A stretch of DNA of 40,872 bases from Rikenellaceae bacterium (GCA_015060065.1 SUZF01000019.1:1-40872), one strand, 5' to 3'; shown: positions 1 to 9,032, counted from the stretch's first letter. Numbers and translations are program-made. The notes: generated from the sequence alone by a model not told the origin.

Positions 1-120
<120 letters not shown>

Positions 121-173
121 AAAAATGTTTTTGAATAAATCTTAGCTCTAATCTCAAAGGTATTGCTTTGAAA

Positions 174-284
174 TTCTCTCTTTCGAGAGAAGATAAAACT
201 TGCTGCTCAATATCCTCAAAGAACTCTAAATATTCGGGCTTGCGCCCTCTATACTTTCGGGGTTTGCACCCCTCCGTACTTTCG
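174..284 (-). promoter_or_regulatory. pre-16S leader: GNRA hairpins plus boxA-like site
   Basis: The transcribed leader holds three perfect short hairpins, each capped by a GNRA tetraloop. At 272-259 GGGGT/ACCCC has a GCAA loop, at 247-236 GGGC/GCCC has a GCAA loop, and at 191-174 TTCTCTC/GAGAGAA has a GAAA loop. The first two belong to a repeated module, since CGAAAGTA occurs at 284-277 and 259-252, 25 nt apart. Between the second and third hairpins, GTTCTTTGA (224-216) resembles the boxA antitermination element. Hairpins before a boxA-like box resemble a nut site and suggest rRNA antitermination or processing; that role is inference. Confidence 0.6.
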
Positions 285-333
285 AATTTTGCTTCGCATC
301 CGCATTTGTCATAATTTAGACGCGAAAGTGGTG

Positions 334-365
334 CAAAGGTAAGGCGTTTTTCCTAATCCACCAAA
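334..365 (-). promoter_or_regulatory. Main rRNA operon promoter
   Basis: On the minus strand a TTTG (-33, plus-strand 362-365) is followed after exactly 20 nt by TACCTTTG (-7, plus-strand 334-341). This is the canonical Bacteroidetes TTTG-N19/20-TAnnTTTG promoter. Transcription would start near 329 and give a leader of about 210 nt before 16S. The bases upstream (366-400) are long A and T tracts that could act like an UP element. Confidence 0.85.
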
Positions 366-624
366 TTTTTTCAATATTTTTTTCGAAAAAATTTCAACAA
401 AACCTTCAAACCCTGCTCTCACGTGGTTTTAACCCTGAAAGCGGGTGCAAAATAACGGCAATATTTTGACATTTGCAAATATTTTAAGAACATTTTTTGG
501 CACTTTTTCTACCCAAATCGGGTAACACATTGACTTTGCGACCATTATCTCGCAAAAAAAATTTCAATACACTCGGAGGTCTTTTTTTTATATACCTATT
601 TATATATAATGTGAGAATATTTAC

Positions 625-632
625 TATATTTG
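625..632 (+). promoter_or_regulatory. Candidate -7 box for the PHP gene pair
   Basis: TATATTTG matches TAnnTTTG exactly and lies 27 nt before the ATG of the first PHP gene. No TTG/TTTG is found 19-20 nt upstream, where the DNA is only A and T, so the call rests on the -7 element alone. Confidence 0.45.
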
Positions 633-659
633 CAGAAACGAATTTGGCACTCATTTAAT

Positions 660-1847
660 ATGAAAAAAATTACTTCAATCCTTCTCGTAGCGATTGCACT
701 TGCAATACCTACCATTGCCTGCGCCCAGAGCGTAGAGCGTCCATTCGGGACAGCCGGAACTCGTCAAGAGATTATCTTCCCAAAGGTAAATGGACTCAAT
801 GTTTACAAAACCGACCTACATCTCCACACCATCTACTCGGATGGCGATGTTACGCCTGATGCCCGCGTAATCGAGGCATGGCGCGATGGTTTGGATGCTA
901 TTGCCATTACCGACCACATGGAGTATCGTCGTATCGAGCGCGAGATGTTCCACTATATGAAGGATTACATCCGCGAAGATTTGCGCAGTGGAGGTAAGGC
1001 TGTTAATACAAATGTCTTGAAGACCGATCCGAATGCACATGGTTTGTTGGTCGATTTCAACGTATCGTGCAACTCGGCAATCAAGAAGGGCAAGGATATG
1101 GGCGTGCTGGTAATCCGTGGTGTCGAGATTACACGTTCATCGCTCGGCGACTACAATGCTCTGTTCACCACGGACAACAACAAAATCTACGACCCCGACC
1201 TCGAACAAACCATCCGTAATGCTCGTGCGCAGGGTGCATTTATCATCCACAATCACCCCTCATACGACAAGAACACCCCCAACCATATCACTCCATTCAC
1301 AAATGATCTCTATGCCAAGGGACTGATTGACGGTGTCGAGATTGGCAACTATATCCGTATGTGGAAATATCTCTTCACACACTGCATAGCGGGTGGCTAC
1401 ACTCCGTTCAGCAACACCGATGCACATGATTATGTTGATTGGATTTATCGCACTTCGCCTGCCGAGAGCAACATTGTCCGCTACCGCAATATGACCCTCA
1501 TTCTCGCGAAGGAGTGTACCGAGAAGGCTCTGCACCATGCACTCAAAGAGGGTAACACCATCGCTTATCACAACAACAATCTTATCGCTCGCGAGAAGTT
1601 GCTGAAAGGTCTTTTTGAGGCGAGTGTAACATTCGAAACGCAGCGTACAGGCTCACAACACTACATTACGGTCAAGAACTTGTCGTCTGTACCCTATCTG
1701 ATTCAGATTGGCAACAACAAATATCTCGTAAATGCGTTAGGCGGTTTATCGTTCAAACGTCCAAAGAGCGAGAAAGAAGCCAAGGTTACCGTTCTGAATA
1801 TGTGGTACGGCAACAACGACCATCCAAGCGTTATGGTTAAGTGGTAG
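660..1847 (+). CDS. Exported PHP-domain metal-dependent phosphoesterase (copy 1)
   Basis: 395 aa from the ATG at 660; an upstream TTG in frame at 630 overlaps the -7 box and is rejected as the start. Residues 1-22 form a signal peptide ending in a Cys-Ala-Gln stretch, so export is likely and lipidation is possible but the lipobox is poor. The PHP metal-binding signatures are present: LHLHTIYSDGD at about residues 53-63, ITDH at 83-86, HNHPSYD in the middle and SNTDAHD further on. The last 80 or so residues look like a small beta-rich domain. PHP proteins are metal-dependent phosphoesterases of the histidinol-phosphatase/PolC-PHP superfamily; the substrate here is unknown. The gene lies 50 bp before a close paralogue, probably co-transcribed with it. 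Confidence 0.88.
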   Translation: MKKITSILLVAIALAIPTIACAQSVERPFGTAGTRQEIIFPKVNGLNVYKTDLHLHTIYSDGDVTPDARVIEAWRDGLDAIAITDHMEYRRIEREMFHYMKDYIREDLRSGGKAVNTNVLKTDPNAHGLLVDFNVSCNSAIKKGKDMGVLVIRGVEITRSSLGDYNALFTTDNNKIYDPDLEQTIRNARAQGAFIIHNHPSYDKNTPNHITPFTNDLYAKGLIDGVEIGNYIRMWKYLFTHCIAGGYTPFSNTDAHDYVDWIYRTSPAESNIVRYRNMTLILAKECTEKALHHALKEGNTIAYHNNNLIAREKLLKGLFEASVTFETQRTGSQHYITVKNLSSVPYLIQIGNNKYLVNALGGLSFKRPKSEKEAKVTVLNMWYGNNDHPSVMVKW

Positions 1848-1897
1848 CCGGTCACAATCGATACAAATCAAATACATACCTATAAACACAACACTTT

Positions 1898-3097
1898 ATG
1901 AAAACTCTATCTAAACTCCTATGCGCAGTCGCATCATTGGCGATTACTGCGACCGCTGTGGCACAGAACAATCCTTTGGAATACCCCTTTGCAGACCAAC
2001 ACTCGCGCAATGATATTATCATTCCGAAGATAAACGGATTAAATGTCTATAAGGCAGACTTCCACCTTCACACCATCTACTCGGATGGTGACGTGACGCC
2101 CGAAATGCGTGTTATCGAGGCGTGGCGCGACGGATTGGACATCATCGCCATCACCGACCACATGGAGTACCGACGCATCGAGCGCAGCATGTACCGCTAT
2201 ATGAAGGACTATATCCGCGAGGATTTGCGCGGTCTGCCGAAGGCTGTCAATACGAATGTTCTGAAAGCAGATCCCGATTCGCTCGGCCTGTTGGTCGATT
2301 TCAATGTTCCTCACGAGTTGGCAGTTAATAAGGCGAAGGATTACGGCATACACGTTATTCGTGGCGTTGAGATTACACGTGCCTCACTCGGCGATTACAA
2401 CGCTCTCTTCACTACGGATAACAACAAAATCTACGACCCCAACTTGGAGCAGACCATTCGCAATGCTCGCGCACAGGGAGCGTTCATTATCCACAACCAT
2501 CCTTCGTATAGCAAACAAACCGAGAATACCATCACACCATTTACCAACGACCTCTACGCAAAGGGATTGATTGACGGTGTAGAGGTATTCAATGGCAAAT
2601 GGAAGTGGCAACGACTCTTCTCTCACTGCATTAATGGAGGCTATACTCCGTTCAGCAATAGTGATGCTCATGACTACATTAGTTGGAAATACGAGGCTCC
2701 CGCTTCGGCCGGTGGTGCAGTTCGTTTCCGTAATATGACTCTCGTATTAGCAAAGAAGTTGAACGATAAACACATCCACGATGCGCTCAAAAAGGGCAAC
2801 ACCATTGCATACAGCAACAACAATCTCGTAGGCAAGCGAGAACTGTTGCAGGCTCTTTTCAAGGCAAGTGTCGAGTTTGAGTTGCAGCGTACCGGCTCGA
2901 AGCAGCACAGCATAACCGTAATCAACCGCTCGTCATTGCCCTACTACTTCCAAATAGGCAGGAATAAGTACATTCTCGAAGGTTTGGGTTCGTTGTACAT
3001 CAAGCGACCAAAGGGCGAGTCCGAGGTAAAGGTTACCATCCTCAATATGTGGCATGGCAACGACATCAATCCTACGGTTATGGTTAAATTCAAGTAG
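1898..3097 (+). CDS. Exported PHP-domain metal-dependent phosphoesterase (copy 2)
   Basis: 399 aa with a clear signal peptide (cleavage likely after AVA, about residue 22). It is alignable with the preceding gene along its whole length and identical over long stretches of the PHP core. It keeps FHLHTIYSDGD, ITDHMEYRR, HNHPSY and SNSDAHD, so both copies should bind metal. Differences concentrate in the signal peptide, around residues 130-160 and in the segment after DGVE (VFNGKWKWQRLF against IGNYIRMWKYLF), which may line the substrate pocket. This is a tandem duplication, probably periplasmic, perhaps with separate substrates. A hairpin terminator follows 35 bp after the stop. Confidence 0.88.
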   Translation: MKTLSKLLCAVASLAITATAVAQNNPLEYPFADQHSRNDIIIPKINGLNVYKADFHLHTIYSDGDVTPEMRVIEAWRDGLDIIAITDHMEYRRIERSMYRYMKDYIREDLRGLPKAVNTNVLKADPDSLGLLVDFNVPHELAVNKAKDYGIHVIRGVEITRASLGDYNALFTTDNNKIYDPNLEQTIRNARAQGAFIIHNHPSYSKQTENTITPFTNDLYAKGLIDGVEVFNGKWKWQRLFSHCINGGYTPFSNSDAHDYISWKYEAPASAGGAVRFRNMTLVLAKKLNDKHIHDALKKGNTIAYSNNNLVGKRELLQALFKASVEFELQRTGSKQHSITVINRSSLPYYFQIGRNKYILEGLGSLYIKRPKGESEVKVTILNMWHGNDINPTVMVKFK

Positions 3098-3132
3098 GCT
3101 CGACAGATAATTTCTCTCACACGCGCATAGCA

Positions 3133-3177
3133 AAGGGGCTGTCCGACATCATTTCGTCGTGATAGCCCCTTCTTTTG
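3133..3177 (+). terminator. Terminator after the PHP pair, possibly bidirectional
   Basis: Inverted repeat AAGGGGCT (3133-3140) / AGCCCCTT (3164-3171) followed by CTTTTG. It sits between the convergent PHP copy 2 and gdhA. Read on the minus strand it is followed by TTTGC, so it may also serve gdhA. Confidence 0.65.
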
Positions 3178-3235
3178 ACGTGAGGTCAGACGGCATACAT
3201 CGTCAGACTCTCACTTGTCGGCAAGAGCAGATACG

Positions 3236-4573
3236 CTAAATAACGCCCTGCTCGACCATACTCTTGGCAACCTTCATAAAGCCCGCGATGTTGGCACCCT
3301 TCATATAGTTGATATAGCCACTCGGCTCGGTACCATATTCGAGGCATGCCTTATGAATAGAGCCCATAATCTGGTGCAACTTGGCATCGACCTCATCGGC
3401 AGTCCAATTGAGTTTCTGCGAGTTTTGAGTCATCTCCAAGCCCGATGTAGCCACACCTCCGGCATTAACCGCCTTACCCGGTCCGTAAGGAATCTTCGCA
3501 TCCAAGAAACACTCGATAGCCTCCGGACGGCAACCCATATTCGACACCTCGGCAACAATCTTCACTCCGTTAGCAACAAGTTGTGCTGCATCTTCGCCCG
3601 AAAGTTCGTTCTGCGTAGCGCACGGCATCGCGATATCGACCTTGACCTCCCACGGTTTGCGACCTGCAAAGAACTTCGAGCCGGGGAACTTCGTAACATA
3701 AGGCTCGACAACATCATTATTCGAGGCGCGCAATTCGAGCATATAGGCAATCTTCTCGTCATTAAGACCGGCCTCATCGTAGATATAACCGTCAGGTCCC
3801 GAAATTGTCACAACCTTCGCGCCGAGTTCGGTTGCCTTCTTCGCAGCACCCCAAGCGACATTACCGAAGCCCGATATTGCAATGCGCTGTCCCTTGATAT
3901 CCATACCCTCTTTTTCGAGCATGTGACAGAGAAAATAGACAGCACCAAAGCCCGTAGCCTCCGGGCGAATCAGCGAGCCTCCGAAGGTCATACCCTTGCC
4001 CGTAAGCACGCCCGTATTTTCGAGTGCCAACTTGCGGTACATACCATACAGATAGCCGATTTCGCGCGCACCCACACCGATATCGCCTGCCGGGACATCA
4101 GTTTCAGGTCCGATATGGCGCCACAATTCGGTCATAAAGGCTTGGCAGAAACGCATAACTTCGCCATTGGATTTACCCTTGGGATTGAAATCCGAGCCTC
4201 CCTTCGCACCACCCATAGGCAGTGTCGTCAGGGCATTTTTGAAAATCTGCTCAAAACCGAGGAATTTGAGAATCGACGGATTTACCGAAGGGTGGAATCG
4301 CAGGCCACCCTTATATGGACCTATGGCGTTGTTGAACTGAATACGATAGCCTGTATTAACTTGTACATCGCCCTTATCATCGACCCAAACGACCTTGAAT
4401 GTAAATTGGCGGTCGGGCTCAACAATGCGCTCGGCTATGCGGTTGGCTTCAAATTCGGGGTGCTTGTTGTACGCCTCCTCGACGGTTGTAAGCACCTCTC
4501 GCACGGCTTGCAGGTACTCGTTCTCGCCGGGATGACGGCGTTCGAGTTCTGCCATTAGATTCTTAACATTCAT
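3236..4573 (-). CDS. gdhA: Glutamate dehydrogenase, hexameric small-subunit type
   Basis: 445 aa, the usual length of class I hexameric glutamate dehydrogenases. It catalyses reversible reductive amination of 2-oxoglutarate to glutamate in the cytoplasm. The substrate motif GPYKGGLRFHPSVN is at about residues 85-98 and the catalytic-lysine motif PMGGAKGGSDF at 119-129 (Lys124). The Rossmann motif ISGFGNVAWG near residue 230 binds the nucleotide. Family resemblance favours NADP(H), but cofactor choice cannot be proven from sequence. It is monocistronic, read divergently from mqnC, with a candidate -7 box 34 nt upstream. A long antisense reading frame covers nearly the whole gene and is a codon-bias shadow. 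Confidence 0.96.
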   Translation of the reverse strand: MNVKNLMAELERRHPGENEYLQAVREVLTTVEEAYNKHPEFEANRIAERIVEPDRQFTFKVVWVDDKGDVQVNTGYRIQFNNAIGPYKGGLRFHPSVNPSILKFLGFEQIFKNALTTLPMGGAKGGSDFNPKGKSNGEVMRFCQAFMTELWRHIGPETDVPAGDIGVGAREIGYLYGMYRKLALENTGVLTGKGMTFGGSLIRPEATGFGAVYFLCHMLEKEGMDIKGQRIAISGFGNVAWGAAKKATELGAKVVTISGPDGYIYDEAGLNDEKIAYMLELRASNNDVVEPYVTKFPGSKFFAGRKPWEVKVDIAMPCATQNELSGEDAAQLVANGVKIVAEVSNMGCRPEAIECFLDAKIPYGPGKAVNAGGVATSGLEMTQNSQKLNWTADEVDAKLHQIMGSIHKACLEYGTEPSGYINYMKGANIAGFMKVAKSMVEQGVI

Positions 4574-4607
4574 AACTATATTTTGAAGTTTTAAGTGGTT
4601 GTTATTA

Positions 4608-4615
4608 CAAATATA
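4608..4615 (-). promoter_or_regulatory. Candidate -7 box of gdhA
   Basis: The minus strand reads TATATTTG, an exact TAnnTTTG, 34 nt before the gdhA ATG. A TTTC, one mismatch from TTTG, lies 19 nt upstream. Spacing is good and the -33 is imperfect. Confidence 0.5.
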
Positions 4616-4796
4616 ACAAATAAATTCAAAAAATGAAATATCCGACCAATAATTTTTAGCATCATTTACTCAAAAAAAACAGATTTCGAACTACAACAAC
4701 TATGCGATATCGCCATTCGTGGCAAAAACCGCATATCGAACTCCACCGCCACTAAAAAGAGCAGATAAAAATGCGAGATATCCGAATAAATTTATA

Positions 4797-4804
4797 TATT
4801 TTTG
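4797..4804 (+). promoter_or_regulatory. Candidate -7 box of mqnC, four bases before the start codon
   Basis: TATTTTTG (TAnnTTTG) ends only 4 nt before the ATG at 4809, so a transcript starting at the usual distance would begin at or next to the start codon. No -33 TTG is visible at the right spacing, which weakens the call. Confidence 0.35.
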
Positions 4805-4808
4805 CGGT

Positions 4809-5909
4809 ATGAAGCCGAGAGAACTATTCGAGAAGTGTCTGCAACGCGAGCGTCTGACTCGCGAGGAGGCGTGCGCACTCTACCGCGCACCACTGCCGGA
4901 ACTTGCCGAGGCTGCCGACCGGTTGCGTCGCGAGAGTGTCGATGACCCCACAGTCGTAACATGGCAGATTGACCGAAATGTCAATATTACCAATGTCTGC
5001 ATCTCCGGATGTCGATTTTGCAACTTCCACTGCAAGCCACACCAGACCGAGCGACACTTCATAACCTCTCTCGACGAATACATCCCAAAAATCGAGGAGA
5101 TGTTTGCCCTTGGCGGCGACCAACTACTGCTTCAAGGCGGATTGCATCCTGCTCTCGGCATAGACTACTACGAGGAGTTGTTCCGCTCACTCACAGAGCG
5201 TTTCCCGACACTGCGGCTCAATGCCCTCGGTGCGCCGGAGGTGGCACATATTGCACGCATCAGTGGTATCACGACACGCGAGGCGTTGGAGCGTCTGCAT
5301 CGTGCAGGTCAGACCTCTCTGCCCGGAGCCGGAGCCGAGATTCTGGTTGAGCGCGTGCGCAAGATAATCTCGCCCGCCAAGCCGAGTGCCGAGGAGTGGC
5401 TGCGCGTGATGCACGAGGCTCACGAACTGAACATCCCGACCACTGCGACAATGATGTACGGACACGTCGAGACCGAGGAGGAGCGCGTCGAGCATCTCCT
5501 ACGTCTGCGCGATCTGCAAGATAATTGTCCAAAGGGGAATTACGGATTTACGGCATTTATTCCGTGGATTTTCCGCTCGGAAGGCACCGCGCTCGAAAAG
5601 ATGGGCTACACTACCCTATTTTCGCCAAGCGAGTACCTGCGCATCATCGCTGCAAGCCGACTGATACTAAACAATATCCGCAACATTCAAGCCTCGTGGC
5701 TCACGGTTGGCAAAGCAACGGCACAGGTCGCCCTCCACAGTGGTGCCAACGATATGGGGTCGATAATGATTGAGGAGAATGTTGTCTCGTCAGCCGGTGC
5801 CAACAATCGTTTCGATGCCGTCAGCATACAGCAAGCCATCCGCGAGGCGGGCTTCACTCCCCGACTGCGTGACCAACTCTACCGACTGCGCGAAGGGGTA
5901 AAATTTTAG
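4809..5909 (+). CDS. mqnC: Radical SAM cyclic dehypoxanthinyl futalosine synthase (menaquinone, futalosine route)
   Basis: 366 aa from the ATG at 4809; an upstream in-frame GTG at 4719 would add 30 residues unlike the family and is rejected. The radical SAM cysteine motif CISGCRFC (CxxxCxxC) lies at about residues 63-70, preceded by the MqnC/CofH-like NVNITNVC context. GGDQLLLQGG and a TATMMYGHVET strand are also family hallmarks. MqnC cyclises dehypoxanthine futalosine in the alternative menaquinone pathway, so the organism probably makes menaquinone through futalosine rather than classical MenFD. MqnE (aminofutalosine synthase) is the closest relative to exclude; the motif context favours MqnC. 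The GH3 gene follows after 28 bp. Confidence 0.88.
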   Translation: MKPRELFEKCLQRERLTREEACALYRAPLPELAEAADRLRRESVDDPTVVTWQIDRNVNITNVCISGCRFCNFHCKPHQTERHFITSLDEYIPKIEEMFALGGDQLLLQGGLHPALGIDYYEELFRSLTERFPTLRLNALGAPEVAHIARISGITTREALERLHRAGQTSLPGAGAEILVERVRKIISPAKPSAEEWLRVMHEAHELNIPTTATMMYGHVETEEERVEHLLRLRDLQDNCPKGNYGFTAFIPWIFRSEGTALEKMGYTTLFSPSEYLRIIAASRLILNNIRNIQASWLTVGKATAQVALHSGANDMGSIMIEENVVSSAGANNRFDAVSIQQAIREAGFTPRLRDQLYRLREGVKF

Positions 5910-5937
5910 CACACAAACAAGTAAAAAATAACAGATT

Positions 5938-8172
5938 ATGAGACTCATTACGAAGTTACTGATTGTAGCGGCACTCTGCTCTACACTAACCGTCTTTGGC
6001 TCAACTTCCGATGCCGACAAAGCGATTTACAAAAGGGTTGATGCCCTGATGAAGAAGATGACTCTGCAAGAGAAAATCGGACAATTGCAACAACTCACGG
6101 GTCGCAAGAGCGAAATCACAGGACCTGCGGGCGAGAAGATGAACACTGCCGAGTTCATCCGTCGCGGATTGTGTGGCTCGATGCTCGGAGTCAAGACAGC
6201 AAAGGATGTTGCTTATTACCAGAACATTGCACTCAACGAGTCGCGACTCGGCATTCCGATTCTCTTCGGATACGACATAATCCACGGTTGTCGCATAATC
6301 TTCCCCGAAAATCTCGGAATATCCTCATCATGGGATATTGCCGCCATCGAGAAATCGGCTCAAATTGCTGCTCGCGAGGCGGCTTCCATGGGCATTGCAT
6401 GGACCTTCTCTCCCATGTGTGATATCAGCACCGAGCCTCGCTGGGGTCGTGTATCGGAGGGTTCGGGAGAGGACCCATATCTCGGAGCAAAGATTGCCGA
6501 GGCTATGGTACGCGGCTATCAAGGCGACGATTTGAGCGACCCGAACACAATCTTGGCATGCGTCAAGCACTTCGCTGCCTACGGAGCACCGCAGGCAGGT
6601 CGCGACTACCACACAGTCGATATGTCGCGTCGGATGTTCCGCGACCGCTATCTGCCTCCCTACCGCGCAGCAATCAAGGCGGGAGCTGCAACAATTATGA
6701 CCTCGTTCAACGACTTCGAGGGCGTTCCTGCCACGGGAAACAAGTGGCTGATGCGCGACCTTCTGCGCGATGAACTCGGCTTCACGGGATTTATCGTTAC
6801 CGACTGGGGAGCAACCGACGAGATGCGCAATCACGGTGTGGCTGCCAATGGCAAGGAGGCGGCAAAACTCGCCTTCGATGCACACGTGAATATGAATATG
6901 GTCGATGCCGACTACATCAAGTATGGCGAGGAACTTGTGAAGGAGAAGCAGGTCTCTGTAAAGACTATCGACCTTCTCTGTCGCGAGGTCTTGGCAATGA
7001 AATTCCGCCTCGGACTCTTCGATGAGCCCCATCGCTACGGAGGCGACCGCTACAAGAGCGAAACATACCTACCCGAAAACTTGGAGGTAGCGCGTGACGT
7101 TGCCCGCAAATCGATGGTGCTGCTCGAAAATCACAACGCCACACTCCCCCTCAAAGGCTCGGAGCGCATAGCCCTCATAGGCCCCTTTGCCAACAACCGC
7201 AAGGAGATGAGCGGTGCATGGATAGGATTCTGCGAACATAATCGCAGCACCACCTACCTCGAAGGTTTGCAGGCCCGATTTGGCAAAGATAACGTAGTCT
7301 GCGTGGAGGGTTGCAAGCCCTTCTCGGCAATTGAAGGAGGCATTGCAGAGGCTGTTGCTGCGGCTCAAAATGCGGACGTTGTCCTGCTGACGATGGGTCT
7401 TCCCAACTCGTGCAGTGGAGAAGCGACGAGCCTCACTTCGATTGAAGTTCCACAAGCACAGCGCGACCTGCTGGATGCTCTAGACAACACCGGCAAGCCT
7501 ATTGTCGTTCTGCTTGTTACAGGTCGTCCGATGGATGTTGGCTATGAGGTTGAACGCGCAGATGCGCTTCTTGTTACCTGGCATGCAGGCACGATGGCAG
7601 GACCCGCCTTGGCGGATGTTGTTTCGGGAGATTTCAACCCTGCGGGTCGCCTCACGATGACCTTCCCGCTCAATATCGGACAGGTACCCATTCACTACAA
7701 TATGAAACGCACGGGTCGCCCTCGACGCTCGCTTGAACATACCCAGAAATACACATCTCGCTATATGTTCACGCCCAACGAGCCTCGCTATGCGTTTGGT
7801 TACGGATTGAGTTACACCACCTTCGACTATTCAGACCTGCGAGTACTCACCCCCGAAGTCGCTATGGGCGAATCAGTGCGCGTAAGTGTCAAGGTTCGCA
7901 ATAGTGGCAAATGCGACGGTACGGAGGTCGTACAACTCTACCTGCGTGATGACGTTGCTTCAACGACCCGTCCCATGCGCGAACTCAAAGGCTTCGAGCG
8001 TGTAGAGTTACGTGCAGGTGAGGAGCGCAGAATCGAGTTCGAGATTACCCCCGAAGATATGTCATTCTGGACTATCAATGAGGAGTTTGCACAAGAGCCC
8101 GGCTCGTTCCACGTCTGGGTGGGTCACGACTCAAATGCCACTTTGGGTGGAGAATTTGCCGTGCGCAAGTGA
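5938..8172 (+). CDS. bglX: Glycoside hydrolase family 3, periplasmic beta-glucosidase type
   Basis: 744 aa, typical of BglX-like GH3 enzymes. A signal peptide covers residues 1-21. The (beta/alpha)8 domain carries KHFAAYGA (Lys210-His211) and the nucleophile motif FIVTDWGATDE with Asp289. The alpha/beta sandwich domain follows with CSGEATS containing the likely acid/base Glu near residue 495. A fibronectin-III-like C-terminal domain starts near residue 650 (RVSVKVRNSGKCDGTEVVQLY). It probably removes glucosyl or xylosyl residues from beta-linked oligosaccharides in the periplasm. There is no SusCD pair nearby, so it is not part of a visible polysaccharide utilisation locus. It is probably co-transcribed with mqnC by position only. 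Confidence 0.93.
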   Translation: MRLITKLLIVAALCSTLTVFGSTSDADKAIYKRVDALMKKMTLQEKIGQLQQLTGRKSEITGPAGEKMNTAEFIRRGLCGSMLGVKTAKDVAYYQNIALNESRLGIPILFGYDIIHGCRIIFPENLGISSSWDIAAIEKSAQIAAREAASMGIAWTFSPMCDISTEPRWGRVSEGSGEDPYLGAKIAEAMVRGYQGDDLSDPNTILACVKHFAAYGAPQAGRDYHTVDMSRRMFRDRYLPPYRAAIKAGAATIMTSFNDFEGVPATGNKWLMRDLLRDELGFTGFIVTDWGATDEMRNHGVAANGKEAAKLAFDAHVNMNMVDADYIKYGEELVKEKQVSVKTIDLLCREVLAMKFRLGLFDEPHRYGGDRYKSETYLPENLEVARDVARKSMVLLENHNATLPLKGSERIALIGPFANNRKEMSGAWIGFCEHNRSTTYLEGLQARFGKDNVVCVEGCKPFSAIEGGIAEAVAAAQNADVVLLTMGLPNSCSGEATSLTSIEVPQAQRDLLDALDNTGKPIVVLLVTGRPMDVGYEVERADALLVTWHAGTMAGPALADVVSGDFNPAGRLTMTFPLNIGQVPIHYNMKRTGRPRRSLEHTQKYTSRYMFTPNEPRYAFGYGLSYTTFDYSDLRVLTPEVAMGESVRVSVKVRNSGKCDGTEVVQLYLRDDVASTTRPMRELKGFERVELRAGEERRIEFEITPEDMSFWTINEEFAQEPGSFHVWVGHDSNATLGGEFAVRK

Positions 8173-8215
8173 TACTCGCCCCTATACACAGAGAGATTTT
8201 GACCCTGCAAAGAAG

Positions 8216-8713
8216 ATGACCCACACCGAGTCCATACGTCGTATAGACCAAGCAATAGCCTATATTTCAACCAGATACAGCACAACCTTCAATCATCCGT
8301 TGGGGGTTGTGCGTGTCGGTGAGAATCTCAAACAGTTGGCTTTGGTAACGCTGCGCAACATCGGCTGCGACATAACGACACTGAATATGGTGGAGTTGAT
8401 ATCTTTTGACTCGATATACACCTCGACCTCGAATCTGTCATCGCCCGAAAACAGACAATTTATGGTCGAAGGAATCAACAGCACATTTCGGATGGGCATT
8501 CAGTCGTTGCTGGACATTCTCAATCAGGAACGCACCCGCCTTGTCGAGTTGCAGAGTGCCGAGGAGCGACAAAAGAGCATCGCCTCCCAAATCGAGAATA
8601 ACAGCCTGCAACGCGAATCGATAAAGTGGGCAAAAATCGCAGCCTTCGCCGGCATCGCCACAATACTCATCAGCATCATCTCCATCGCAGTATCGATAAT
8701 CCTCACCCGATAG
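8216..8713 (+). CDS. Small tail-anchored protein, function unknown
   Basis: 165 aa from the ATG at 8216; a longer reading frame back to 8012 overlaps the GH3 gene and is rejected. There is no signal peptide. The body is polar and helical, with a predicted coiled segment (LNQERTRLVELQSAEERQKS at about 104-123). One strong hydrophobic helix lies at the very C-terminus (about 139-163), ending in a single Arg. That is the layout of a tail-anchored cytoplasmic protein. It starts 43 bp after the GH3 stop and may share its transcript. I do not recognise the family. Confidence 0.6.
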   Translation: MTHTESIRRIDQAIAYISTRYSTTFNHPLGVVRVGENLKQLALVTLRNIGCDITTLNMVELISFDSIYTSTSNLSSPENRQFMVEGINSTFRMGIQSLLDILNQERTRLVELQSAEERQKSIASQIENNSLQRESIKWAKIAAFAGIATILISIISIAVSIILTR

Positions 8714-9032
8714 CAGGAATTGGGGCATTGCCAAGCGCAGCAATTTGCGACACTCGCACCTGCAATGCTGGGTGACAGTCGTTTTTAGCCATTGGCTATT
8801 TGTTGATTATGGGGACTATGGGGATTATGGGGGCGCAATCAAAGATTGCTTATGGGGAGCGTTCCCTATGGGAACTTATGGGAAGGATATTGAATTTTAT
8901 CAAGTGTCATCCGCTCCCTCGGTTTCCTTATCAACGACCTTTGGATACTACCCCAACTTTCTCGACTTTCCCTCTTCCACCACCACCGAACGACATCAGA
9001 AGCCAAGACGCTTGCATATTATCTAATTTTAA
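8714..9032. other. Intergenic stretch without a convincing gene
   Basis: It holds a G-rich direct repeat (GGGGAYTAT, three times, about 8812-8832). Two small perfect hairpins follow: GCAATC/GATTGC with an AAA loop at 8835-8849 and GTTCCC/GGGAAC with a TAT loop at 8861-8875. Two overlapping short reading frames here translate to low-complexity runs (MGTMGIMG or YGDYGDYG) and do not look coding. Confidence 0.5.

Noticed and set aside
476..483. Second rRNA promoter upstream (AATATTTG on the minus strand)
   Set aside because: It has one mismatch to TAnnTTTG and no -33 TTG at the right spacing.
3215..4558. 447-aa plus-strand reading frame antisense to gdhA
   Set aside because: It is a full-length shadow of a conserved gene; the translation is low-complexity and matches no family.
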